A DNA stretch of 7,353 nucleotides from Frankiaceae bacterium (GCA_030840545.1 JAVEEH010000341.1:1-7353); one strand, 5' to 3'. Counted from the first letter of the stretch, positions 1 to 6,567 are shown. The notes: generated by a model not told the origin, from the sequence alone. Made by a program: numbers and translations.

Positions 1-178
1 GGTCCAGCGCGGCCCGCCCGGCGGCCAGCTGGGCGACGTACTCCATCTCTTCCTGGGAGCCTTCGCGATACCACTCGCGCAGGGCCGGCGTCACCGCATG
101 CCCCGGACCTGGGGGCGCCTGCCCGGCGGCCAGCCACTGGCGCAGCAAGGGCAGGGTGGCCGCTAGATAGACCCGCAT
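1..178 (-). CDS. DUF6912 family protein, N-terminal part (cut by window edge)
   Basis: The first 59 codons of a gene that runs off the left edge. The protein begins MRVYL and has a TPALREWY stretch at about residues 30-37, followed by an acidic EEMEYVAQLAA segment. From memory, this start and the VTPALREWY block are the hallmark of DUF6912, a roughly 160-175 residue actinobacterial family of unknown function. The ATG at 178 is chosen because the family starts with MRVY and no other start fits. A purine-rich GGGAG abuts the ATG with no spacing, which is unusual. The gene starts 16 bases after the patatin stop, so it is probably the last visible gene of the operon. No biochemical role can be given. 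Identity is fairly sure; the C-terminal part is not visible. Confidence 0.75.
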   Translation of the reverse strand, partial: MRVYLAATLPLLRQWLAAGQAPPGPGHAVTPALREWYREGSQEEMEYVAQLAAGRAALD

Positions 179-183
179 CTCCC
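179..183 (-). promoter_or_regulatory. Possible ribosome binding site with zero spacing
   Basis: On the minus strand GGGAG lies directly against the ATG of the DUF6912 gene. A normal Shine-Dalgarno site sits about 5-9 bases upstream, so this one may not work by itself. Translation may depend instead on ribosomes that have just finished the patatin gene 16 bases upstream. Confidence 0.25.
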
Positions 184-194
184 GGGCCGCCGGC

Positions 195-1187
195 TCAGGC
201 GGCCGGGAGGGTCGACGCACCGTTGGCGAGCGCCGCGGCCGACGTGCGCAGCGAGGTCTCGAAGACCTGACGTCGGCGCCGGTGATCCATGAGGTTGACG
301 CCAATCGCGGCGAGGTCCTCGGCGCCCGGCCCGAGGATGGTCACGGTCGTGGCATGTCGCCGGACCTTGCCCGCTTCGTGCAGCACGCGCTTGGTCATCG
401 ACCGGCGGAACCGTCGCTCGACCCGACCGACCAGTGTCGCCGGGTCGTCGTAGTCGAAGGAGACCATCGGGGCGAGCACGACGACCTCGTCGAGCCCCAA
501 CCCGTCGAGGAGGTCGAGCGACGTGGGTGAGCAGGTGCCACCGTCGACGTAGCGCCGGCCGTCGATGACAACAGGCGCATACCAACCCGGAATGGCACAA
601 GACGCCATCACGGCTTCGTCGAGTGTGGCGGGCGGCGATCCCGGTCGGCCGAATGCGACCCGGCGACCGGAGTCGTAGTCCATCGTCACGATCCACGTCG
701 CCGCGTTGGTGGCCCAGTCGTTGTCGGGGTTGGCCCTGCGGATCAGCTCGCCGAGGGCGTCGAGCTGACCGCGGCCGCGCGGCGCGAAGCCGGAGAGGAA
801 GGCCAGCGGCGGCATCTTGCGCGGGTTGCGCACGGCATGAGCGAGCAGCGCAGCCGAGCCGAGACGCAGCTGCGGTCGTGGCGGCAGGATCCCACCGCTG
901 GCTCGCTCTTCGTCGAAGTCGATCTGCGGGTCGCCCGGGGCGAGCACGCCGCGCTGGTGGTTGACCAACGACGAGACGCCGACGCCACTGCCGAGCAGAC
1001 CGGCAAGCACCGCGCCGGCGGACGTCCCGACCAGCGCATCGGCCTCGCGCGGGTCCCACCCGTAGGCCTCGCTGACGGCGTGCAGCGCGCCGATCATCCA
1101 CGCAGCGCCAAGCACGCCACCGGCGCCGAGGACCAAGCCGCGCCGGACCCCGGTCGACGGCACGCCGTTCGGTGTGGAGGTGTTCAT
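195..1187 (-). CDS. Patatin-like phospholipase / acyl hydrolase
   Basis: A 330-residue protein of the patatin family, serine hydrolases that use a Ser-Asp dyad to cleave acyl esters of phospholipids or neutral lipids. Visible motifs are a glycine-rich oxyanion-hole loop GAGGVLG at residues 21-27, the nucleophile elbow GTSAG at 54-58 (Ser56) and the second dyad residue in DGG at 215-217 (Asp215). Order and spacing fit the family. There is no signal peptide or obvious membrane segment, so it is probably cytoplasmic, though it could associate with lipid bodies. The ATG at 1187 lies inside the stop of the WS/DGAT gene (ATGA overlap) and has no recognisable ribosome binding site, so translational coupling is likely. 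The substrate is not shown by sequence; wax ester, triacylglycerol or phospholipid are all possible. Family assignment is firm and the lipid-storage role is inferred from the neighbour. Confidence 0.9.
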   Translation of the reverse strand: MNTSTPNGVPSTGVRRGLVLGAGGVLGAAWMIGALHAVSEAYGWDPREADALVGTSAGAVLAGLLGSGVGVSSLVNHQRGVLAPGDPQIDFDEERASGGILPPRPQLRLGSAALLAHAVRNPRKMPPLAFLSGFAPRGRGQLDALGELIRRANPDNDWATNAATWIVTMDYDSGRRVAFGRPGSPPATLDEAVMASCAIPGWYAPVVIDGRRYVDGGTCSPTSLDLLDGLGLDEVVVLAPMVSFDYDDPATLVGRVERRFRRSMTKRVLHEAGKVRRHATTVTILGPGAEDLAAIGVNLMDHRRRRQVFETSLRTSAAALANGASTLPAA

Positions 1188-2593
1188 GCGACGGTGTCCA
1201 GCAGCTCGGCCAGCGACTCCTCGATGCACTGCGCGAGCACGTCGACATCCGGCATCGTGTCGCGGTCCGCGTTGAGCCCGTAGTAGACGCCGCCGTTGTA
1301 GGACGTGAGACCGATCGAGACTCCCTGGCCCTTGGCGATGGGTACGACGGGGTAGCACTCGAGCATCTGCGCGCCGGCGGCATAGAGCGGGAACTGCGGG
1401 CCGGGCACGTTGGTCACGACCACATTGAACAGCCGCTTGGTGAAGCCGGCCGCGAGCCGCGCCGCCGCCGAGTGGATCGTCGGCGGGGCGAAACCGGTCA
1501 AAGCAACCATCGCGTCGGCGGCGACCGCCTGGCCGGACTCCTTGTGCCCCTTCATCGCGTAGGAGAGCTGGTGCAGACGCACCACCGGGCTCGGCTCGCC
1601 GACCGGCAGGTCCACGAACAACGCGGAGACGCGGTTGCCCAGCGCACCGGCCTGGTCCTCGGCGCGGACACTCACCGGCACCATCGCCCGGACCACTGTC
1701 TTGGGGGTGACGGACTCGCCGCGAGTCAGCATCCAGGTGCGCAGCGCTCCCGCGACGGTGGCGAGCACGACGTCGTTGACCGTGCCGCCGTGTGCCTTGC
1801 GCACGCGCTTGTAGTCGTCGAGGTCGGTCGCCGCCATGCCATAGCGGCGCTGCTCGCCGATCGTCGCGTTGAGCGGACTCGCCGGCGCAGGTCGCAGCGA
1901 CGAGCGGACCGCCGACACGATGCCGGCCGCGGTGCCGGCCGCGCGCGCCGCGGTCGCTCGCGCGTCGGTCACCCCGGCGCGCACGGTGTCGAGGACCTGG
2001 GTCGGGCGGCGCAGGTTGTCCGCAAGGGCGCCGACGACGAGGTCGAGCTGGGATGGCTCCGGGCGCGGCACCCAGCCGTCGTCCGGCACCTGGCGCGGGG
2101 TGGTGCCGACGTCGAGGATCAGCGTGCTGATGTCCACCGCGCTGATGCCGTCGACCATCGCGTGATGGGTCTTGGTGATGATCGCGAACCGGCCGTCCTC
2201 GAGCCCCTCGACGAGGTAGATCTCCCACAGCGGGCGGCTGCGGTCGAGCTGGCGGGACTGCACCCGGCCGACCAGCTCTCGCAGCTGGTCCATCGTGCCC
2301 GGCCGAGGCAGCGCGCTGCGCCGCACGTGGTAGGTGATGTCGAAGTCCTCGTCGTCGACCCAAACCGGGTTGGCCAGGCGTCCGGGCACCCAGCGCACCT
2401 TCTGCCGGTAGCGCTGGACCAGGCTGATGCGCTGGGACACGAGGTCGACGAGGGCGTCGTAGTCGAAAGAACCTCCGCCGCCCCGGGGCGGCTCGAAGAT
2501 CGCGACGCCGCCGACGTGCATGGCGGTCGTCGGCGTCTCGAGATAGAGGAAGGAGACGTCGAGGGCGGAGAGTCGGTCGGTCATCGCATTCAT
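1184..2593 (-). CDS. Wax ester synthase / diacylglycerol O-acyltransferase (WS/DGAT)
   Basis: A 469-residue enzyme of the bacterial WS/DGAT family, which moves an acyl group from acyl-CoA onto a fatty alcohol or diacylglycerol to make wax ester or triacylglycerol, usually at the inner face of the membrane. The catalytic motif HHAMVDG is at residues 143-149. Other family landmarks are LDVSFLYLE near 11-19, PLWE at 121-124, ND at 273-274 in NDVVLA, and NVPGP at 395-399. Length matches the usual 450-480. I place the start at the ATG at 2593, preceded at 7 bases by a weak GGA; a second in-frame ATG three codons later (2584) is equally possible. The gene lies 17 bases after the HAD gene and its stop overlaps the patatin start. 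It is probably one of several paralogues, as is common in actinobacteria; which acceptor it prefers cannot be told. Confidence 0.93.
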   Translation of the reverse strand: MNAMTDRLSALDVSFLYLETPTTAMHVGGVAIFEPPRGGGGSFDYDALVDLVSQRISLVQRYRQKVRWVPGRLANPVWVDDEDFDITYHVRRSALPRPGTMDQLRELVGRVQSRQLDRSRPLWEIYLVEGLEDGRFAIITKTHHAMVDGISAVDISTLILDVGTTPRQVPDDGWVPRPEPSQLDLVVGALADNLRRPTQVLDTVRAGVTDARATAARAAGTAAGIVSAVRSSLRPAPASPLNATIGEQRRYGMAATDLDDYKRVRKAHGGTVNDVVLATVAGALRTWMLTRGESVTPKTVVRAMVPVSVRAEDQAGALGNRVSALFVDLPVGEPSPVVRLHQLSYAMKGHKESGQAVAADAMVALTGFAPPTIHSAAARLAAGFTKRLFNVVVTNVPGPQFPLYAAGAQMLECYPVVPIAKGQGVSIGLTSYNGGVYYGLNADRDTMPDVDVLAQCIEESLAELLDTVA

Positions 2594-2610
2594 CGTCGCA
2601 TCCGGTCCGA

Positions 2611-3276
2611 TCAGGCGTGCAGGTCGAGCCCGAACAGCGCCTCGAGCTCGTGGATCGCCTGCTCGGCGTCGACGAACTTCACGCCGACCATGCCGACGCC
2701 GACGGCACCTTTGACGTTGGGGCCCAGGTCGTCGACGAACACACACTCGGCCGGCGCGACCTCGAGCAGCTCGGCCGCGCGCCGGTAGATCGCCGGCTCG
2801 GGCTTGCGCATGCCGACCTCGCCGGAGATGACGACGGCGTCGAACACCTCGTCCCATTCCTCCCGCGGGTAGTCCACGCCCCACGAGTTGGACAGCAGCC
2901 CGGTCTTCAGCCCGTGACCGCGAGCCCGGCGTACGGCGTCGAACATCGGCCGCTGGGGCTGGAAGCCGGCGAACATCCGGCCGAGCAGACCCTCCGCCTC
3001 GACCGGCCGGCCGTCGTGGGTGGTCAGCCGGCGGGCGAGCTCACGCTCGAAGTCGGGGATCGCGATCTCACCGCGCTCGAGCGCATGCATGGGGTTGGTT
3101 CCGGCCTCGGAGCCGTACGACGTGCCGAGCCACTCACCGATCACCCGGCGGAACGCGGCGAGGTCGATCTCGTCGTCCTCGCACCACGAGTGCATCGTGT
3201 CCTGCAACGGGCTTGTGAGGACGCCGCCGTAGTCGACGATCAACGCCCGCAGCTGCGACGCACCTGGTTCGGCCAC
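2611..3276 (-). CDS. HAD-superfamily hydrolase, ACAD10 N-terminal-domain-like
   Basis: A 221-residue haloacid dehalogenase-type protein, probably a phosphatase of the subfamily containing the soluble epoxide hydrolase N-terminal domain. Motif I is VDYGGVL (nucleophile Asp15), with Gly17 where the usual acid/base Asp sits. Motif II is LLSNS (Ser129), motif III Lys158 in MRKPEP, and motif IV the Asp182-Asp183 pair in VFVDDLGPN. The cap lies between motifs I and II. The last 40 residues, DDLGPNVKGA through HELEALFGLDL, closely recall the same region of animal ACAD10 from memory. The start is a GTG at 3276 without a clear ribosome binding site, 9 bases after the LytR_C stop; a TTG at codon 12 would be too close to motif I to be attractive. 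Substrate unknown. HAD membership is certain; the ACAD10 likeness is a recollection to be verified. Confidence 0.9.
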   Translation of the reverse strand: MAEPGASQLRALIVDYGGVLTSPLQDTMHSWCEDDEIDLAAFRRVIGEWLGTSYGSEAGTNPMHALERGEIAIPDFERELARRLTTHDGRPVEAEGLLGRMFAGFQPQRPMFDAVRRARGHGLKTGLLSNSWGVDYPREEWDEVFDAVVISGEVGMRKPEPAIYRRAAELLEVAPAECVFVDDLGPNVKGAVGVGMVGVKFVDAEQAIHELEALFGLDLHA

Positions 3277-3285
3277 GGGTGCAGC

Positions 3286-3903
3286 CTAGGGAGCCGGGCA
3301 GCTGCTCGACGACGGCGACACCGACGCCCGAGGGGAGGCTCCGAGGGAGAGCCGGGCCAGCTCGGTCGTGTACTCGACCGTGCTCGCCATCCGCCGGAAG
3401 GCCGAGCCGAGGTTCAGCTCGACCACGGTGGTGGCGGCGCTCTCGACCAGCTGGGCCGGGGGGTAGACCGCCGCCGCCACGCTCCGCGCCTCAGCAGCGA
3501 GGGCGGGCGGATAGCTGACCTTCGAGCGGCCGCGCATGAAGCTGACCGCGTTGCCGATCCTCGCGACCCGGACCCGTGGCCCGCTGCGGTGCAGCGCCTT
3601 CGCCACGCTCGCAGCGAGACCAGGACGCAGCGTGCCGTTGAGCACCCGCACCGGTTTGGCCGGCGCTGTCGAGACGGCGTGCTGCGAGGTCCCACCGGTA
3701 GGCGTGACGCACGGCGTCGGCCCCGTCCCGACGGTGGCGGTGTCGTTGTTGCGGAAGTGCCGCCAGCCGAACCAGCCGCCCGCGCCGAGGGCGGCGAGCA
3801 GGAGCAGGACGACGAACGCCCGCAGCCACCGGCGCCCCCCGCGGCGCCCGCCGGGGCGGTGCCGGCGGGGCGGGGAGAGGTCACCGCGGCCGATGATCGT
3901 CAC
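3286..3903 (-). CDS. Membrane-anchored LytR C-terminal (LytR_C) domain protein
   Basis: About 205 residues: a short cytoplasmic tail rich in arginine (residues 13-28), one membrane helix at about 28-47, a linker, then a LytR_C-type domain from about 84 to 165. The domain shows VRVLNGT at 85-91, GLAASVAKAL at 95-104, and SKVSYPP at 127-133, in the family order. This domain is normally fused behind the catalytic LCP domain of cell-wall glycopolymer transferases; here it stands alone, a form also known in actinobacteria, with no defined function. It would face outward. A Ser/Pro-rich tail ends in SSSSCPAP. I choose the GTG at 3903 because the ATG at 3966 would run into the divergent dehydrogenase gene and add nothing family-like. 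It is the first gene of the five-gene operon. Domain call fairly sure, start moderately sure. Confidence 0.78.
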   Translation of the reverse strand: MTIIGRGDLSPPRRHRPGGRRGGRRWLRAFVVLLLLAALGAGGWFGWRHFRNNDTATVGTGPTPCVTPTGGTSQHAVSTAPAKPVRVLNGTLRPGLAASVAKALHRSGPRVRVARIGNAVSFMRGRSKVSYPPALAAEARSVAAAVYPPAQLVESAATTVVELNLGSAFRRMASTVEYTTELARLSLGASPRASVSPSSSSCPAP

Positions 3904-3952
3904 GGCCCGCGACGATACTGTCGCCGGACCGGACCTTGGAAAGGAACCCGCC
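3904..3952. promoter_or_regulatory. Divergent promoter region with a GCGAC-N6-GTCGC dyad
   Basis: Forty-nine bases separate the starts of the divergent LytR_C operon and the acyl-CoA dehydrogenase gene. A perfect 5-base inverted repeat, GCGAC at 3909-3913 and GTCGC at 3920-3924, surrounds the only A/T-rich patch, GATACT. That patch gives a -10-like TACTGT on the plus strand (3916-3921) and a -10-like TATCGT on the minus strand (3917-3912). No good -35 box is visible for either. The minus-strand -10 ends 8 bases before the GTG at 3903, which fits a leaderless transcript, common in actinobacteria. Promoter roles are inferred from position only. Confidence 0.35.
3940..3945 (+). promoter_or_regulatory. 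Ribosome binding site of the acyl-CoA dehydrogenase
   Basis: AAAGGA lies 7 bases before the GTG at 3953 but 19 bases before the next in-frame ATG at 3965. This spacing is the reason for choosing the GTG as the start of the dehydrogenase. Confidence 0.65.
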
Positions 3953-5164
3953 GTGGACTTCGCCATGTCTGCTGCCGCGCAGGACTACGTCAAGCGCCTC
4001 GAAGACTTCATGGACAGCAACATCCATCCTGCGGAGAAGGTCTACGAGCAGCAGCGACGCGAGCTGATCGCCGCCGGTCGGCCGCACACGGTGCCGCCGG
4101 TGATCGAGGACCTCAAGACGGAGGCCAAGAGCCGCGGGCTGTGGAACCTCTTCCTGCCCGACGTGTCCGGGTTGTCCAACGTCGACTACGCGCACCTCGC
4201 CGAGATCATGGGCCGCTCCGCCAACCTCGCCCCCGAGGCGACCAACTGCGCGGCTCCGGACACCGGCAACATGGAGGTGCTCCACATGTTCGGCACGGCC
4301 GAGCAGAAGGAGCGCTGGCTGCGCCCACTGATGGACGGCGAAATCCGGTCGGCGTTCGCCATGACCGAGCCGGCGGTTGCGTCCTCCGACGCGACCAACA
4401 TCTCGACCGAGATCAAGCGAGACGGTGACGACTACGTCATCAACGGCCGCAAGTGGTGGATCAGCGGTGCCGCCGACGATCGCTGCAAGTTCTTCATCCT
4501 CATGGGCAAGACCGACCCGACGGCGCCCACCCATCGCCAGCAGTCGCAGGTGCTCGTGCCGGTCGACACCCCTGGCGTGACGATCCTGCGCAACCTGCCC
4601 GTCTTCGGTTACGTCGACCAGCACGGGCACTGCGAGATCACGTTCGAGAACGTGCGCGTCCCGGTCACGAACCTCATCGGCGAGGAGGGTGGCGGATTCG
4701 CGATCGCCCAGGCCCGGCTCGGCCCGGGGCGTATCCACCACTGCATGCGCGCGATCGGCGTCGCTGAGAAGGCGCTCGAGCTGATGTGCCAGCGCGCGCT
4801 GTCGCGGGTCGCCTTCGGCAAGACGTTGGCCGAGCAGGGTGTGGTCCGCCAGCAGATCGCCGAGTCGCGGATGGCGATCGACCAGGCCCGGCTGCTCACG
4901 CTGCAGACCGCGTGGTTGATCGACACGGTCGGCGCCAAGGGCGCCCGGTCGGAGATCGCGGCCATCAAGGTGATCGCGCCGCGGGTCTGCCTCGAGGTCA
5001 TCGACCGCGCGATCCAGGTGCACGGCGGCGGTGGGGTCTCCGACGACTTCCCGCTCGCCAGCATGTACGCCCACGCGCGGACGTTGCGGTTGGCCGACGG
5101 GCCGGACGAAGTGCACGTTCGCTCGGTCGCCCGCATGGAGCTCGGCAAGTACGTCCAGCGCTGA
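3953..5164 (+). CDS. Acyl-CoA dehydrogenase, ACAD10/ACAD11-like
   Basis: A 403-residue flavoprotein of the acyl-CoA dehydrogenase family, which oxidises or otherwise processes acyl-CoA with FAD. Landmarks are FAMTEPAVASSDATN at 135-149 (flavin/substrate loop), INGRKWWISGA at 163-173, RLGPGRIHHCMR at 255-266, QVHGGGGVSDDFPL at 355-368 and LADGPDEVH at 380-388. Asp382 aligns with the position of the catalytic Glu in medium-chain dehydrogenases. These blocks recall the C-terminal domain of animal ACAD11/ACAD10 and of bacterial LvaC-like enzymes much more than classical beta-oxidation dehydrogenases. In that group a partner kinase phosphorylates a 4-hydroxyacyl-CoA before the dehydrogenase-like step. 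The length equals the isolated domain, so kinase and HAD parts are absent from this polypeptide. It is transcribed alone on the plus strand, divergent from the LytR_C-HAD operon. Family certain; 4-hydroxyacyl-CoA substrate inferred. Confidence 0.93.
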   Translation: MDFAMSAAAQDYVKRLEDFMDSNIHPAEKVYEQQRRELIAAGRPHTVPPVIEDLKTEAKSRGLWNLFLPDVSGLSNVDYAHLAEIMGRSANLAPEATNCAAPDTGNMEVLHMFGTAEQKERWLRPLMDGEIRSAFAMTEPAVASSDATNISTEIKRDGDDYVINGRKWWISGAADDRCKFFILMGKTDPTAPTHRQQSQVLVPVDTPGVTILRNLPVFGYVDQHGHCEITFENVRVPVTNLIGEEGGGFAIAQARLGPGRIHHCMRAIGVAEKALELMCQRALSRVAFGKTLAEQGVVRQQIAESRMAIDQARLLTLQTAWLIDTVGAKGARSEIAAIKVIAPRVCLEVIDRAIQVHGGGGVSDDFPLASMYAHARTLRLADGPDEVHVRSVARMELGKYVQR

Positions 5165-5197
5165 CGTCACTTACCCGTCGAACGGACAGGTCGCTCT

Positions 5198-5245
5198 GCG
5201 GCTGAGGGCGCCTCCCTCGCTTCGCTCGCTCGGGCCCTAGGCCGC
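5198..5245. terminator. Probable bidirectional terminator stem-loop
   Basis: Between the convergent dehydrogenase and CpaE-like genes, 5198-5209 pairs with 5234-5245. GCGGC pairs with GCCGC and AGGGC with GCCCT, separated by one G-U wobble and one G-A mismatch, giving a 12-position, GC-rich stem with a 24-base loop. There is no T tract, which is usual for intrinsic terminators in high-GC actinobacteria. Its position, 33 bases after one stop and 26 bases after the other, fits termination from both sides. Confidence 0.5.
5217..5230. repeat. Short tandem TCGCT run in the terminator loop
   Basis: The loop of the stem-loop carries TCGCT, TCGCT, CGCT in direct succession, flanked by CCC and CGG. 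Similar CTCGCTTCGCTCG strings are, from memory, seen between genes in several high-GC actinobacteria. Only one copy is present in this window. Confidence 0.35.
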
Positions 5246-5271
5246 TGCCGCGACCCGTTCCGTTCGTCCGG

Positions 5272-6567
5272 TCAGCGGCGGCGGGCGAACAGCTTGCCTC
5301 GCGGGCGAGGGGTGGGGCGGCCGATCAGTGATGCGGCGATGGACTGCAGCGCAAGACGGGCGGGCGAGGAGAGGGCCGTCTCGGGCAGGGTGCGGCCCAG
5401 GGCGACGGCAGCGTCGAACGCGGCCAGGTCGAGCGGCACGAAGCGGATGTCGCGCAGGCCGGCGAACCGCTCGAGCGCCGCGCTGATCTCGAGCTCGGGT
5501 TGGCCACCGCCGACCGCAGCCGGACGCACCCGGTTGACGACGGTCATCGGTGTGACACCGGGCACGGCGTCGGCCAGCTCGCCGAGCCCGCGCACCAGGC
5601 GTTGCAGGCCGACCGGGTCGCCCGACGCGACGGCGACGACGGTGTCCGCGGCGGCCAGCGCGGTCAGCGTCGCGCCGTTGCGGCGTGGGGCGGCCGTGTC
5701 GAAGGACAGCTCCTCGTCGCGTTCCAAACAGAAGCTGCAGTCGACGACGGTGACGTCGGCCAGCCGACGCGCCATGTCGAGGACCACCTCGAGACCGGTC
5801 GGTCGCAGCTCCGGCCAGCGATCGGCTCGGGCGATACCCGTGAGCACGCAGAGCCCCGGTCGCACTTCCACGGCAAGCTCCGCAAGGCCCGGCAGGTCGA
5901 GCGTGCCGTTGTTGGCCAGCCGGCACGCAGCGGCGAGACCAGGAGCCTCGTCAAGCAGGCCGAGGAGCTGCGCGGCCACACCGCCATAGCCGTCCGCGTC
6001 GACCAGCAGCGCGGAGATGCCGAGCTCGGCCAGCTCGGCGGCGAGACCGAGGGCAACCGACGAGCGTCCGGGGGCTCCGGTCGGTCCCCACACGGCGACC
6101 AGTCGGCCGGCAGGCCGCTCGGAGCCGGACCCGGCGGCGTCGGCAGCGGTCCGGGGTGGCGGCGGAAGGGCGGCGCCCGGGTCGGCAAGCGCATGGCCGG
6201 GAACCACGGGTCCGGTGCCGACGGCCGCGATCAGTGCCGCGATGACCTCGGCCGGTTGCGCGTCATCGGCCAGCACGTGGCCGACGCCGAGCTGTCGCAG
6301 TCGCCGCTCGGCCGGCTCGTCGCGGACCAGGCCCACCACCGCGACCCCGGCGGCGGCGAGCCTGGTCAGCGCCTCCCGGTCCAGTCGGCGCAGGTCGCCC
6401 GACAGCAGGACGACCCGACCGATGCCGGCCGCCGCGGCAGCGAGCAGGTCGGCGATGTCGACGCAGCGGCGGACGACCTCCACGTCGTGGTCGCCGCGGG
6501 CGAGCGCGGAGACGAACTCCGCCTCCCATCGCGAGTCGGAGACCGCGGTGAGGACAGGGATGCTCAT
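5272..6567 (-). CDS. CpaE/TadZ-like MinD-family protein with altered Walker A
   Basis: A 431-residue protein with the CpaE layout. Residues 1-115 form a receiver-like alpha/beta domain without a convincing phospho-acceptor Asp. A Pro/Ala-rich linker (about 130-154) follows, then a MinD/ParA-type domain from about 155 to 415. The Walker A region is GPTGAPGRSS at 161-170: the P-loop lysine is Arg168 and the signature lysine position is Thr163. The Walker A' strand LLVDADGYGG is at 187-196 and the Walker B strand VTVVDC at 272-277. CpaE/TadZ proteins localise Flp/Tad pilus machines; mycobacterial Ssd is a related septum-site type protein, so cell-division roles are an alternative. The C-terminus is basic (RPRGKLFARRR), which could bind membrane or nucleic acid. 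The ATG at 6567 overlaps the SAF gene stop, so the two are translationally coupled. Reduced ATPase activity is inferred, not shown. Confidence 0.85.
   Translation of the reverse strand: MSIPVLTAVSDSRWEAEFVSALARGDHDVEVVRRCVDIADLLAAAAAGIGRVVLLSGDLRRLDREALTRLAAAGVAVVGLVRDEPAERRLRQLGVGHVLADDAQPAEVIAALIAAVGTGPVVPGHALADPGAALPPPPRTAADAAGSGSERPAGRLVAVWGPTGAPGRSSVALGLAAELAELGISALLVDADGYGGVAAQLLGLLDEAPGLAAACRLANNGTLDLPGLAELAVEVRPGLCVLTGIARADRWPELRPTGLEVVLDMARRLADVTVVDCSFCLERDEELSFDTAAPRRNGATLTALAAADTVVAVASGDPVGLQRLVRGLGELADAVPGVTPMTVVNRVRPAAVGGGQPELEISAALERFAGLRDIRFVPLDLAAFDAAVALGRTLPETALSSPARLALQSIAASLIGRPTPRPRGKLFARRR

Noticed and set aside
1172..2788. Long plus-strand open frame opposite the WS/DGAT gene
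   Set aside because: Its translation is Arg/His/Asp-rich with no known motif, and the opposite strand carries a clear WS/DGAT with its HHxxxDG motif. Long open frames opposite real genes are expected at this GC content.
2594..2884. Upstream extension of the WS/DGAT reading frame
   Set aside because: The extension overlaps the HAD gene, is Arg/Gly-rich shadow sequence and adds about 97 residues that the family lacks; the family start is close to MTDRLSALD.
3904..3966. ATG at 3966 as the start of the LytR_C gene
   Set aside because: It would overlap the divergent dehydrogenase start and ribosome binding site; the added 21 residues show no family feature, and the GTG at 3903 has a suitable -10-like box.
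3881..5170. Minus-strand open frame of 429 codons opposite the acyl-CoA dehydrogenase
   Set aside because: Composition is of the antisense type (many Asp, Arg, Leu, His), with no motif, while the plus strand shows full dehydrogenase signatures.
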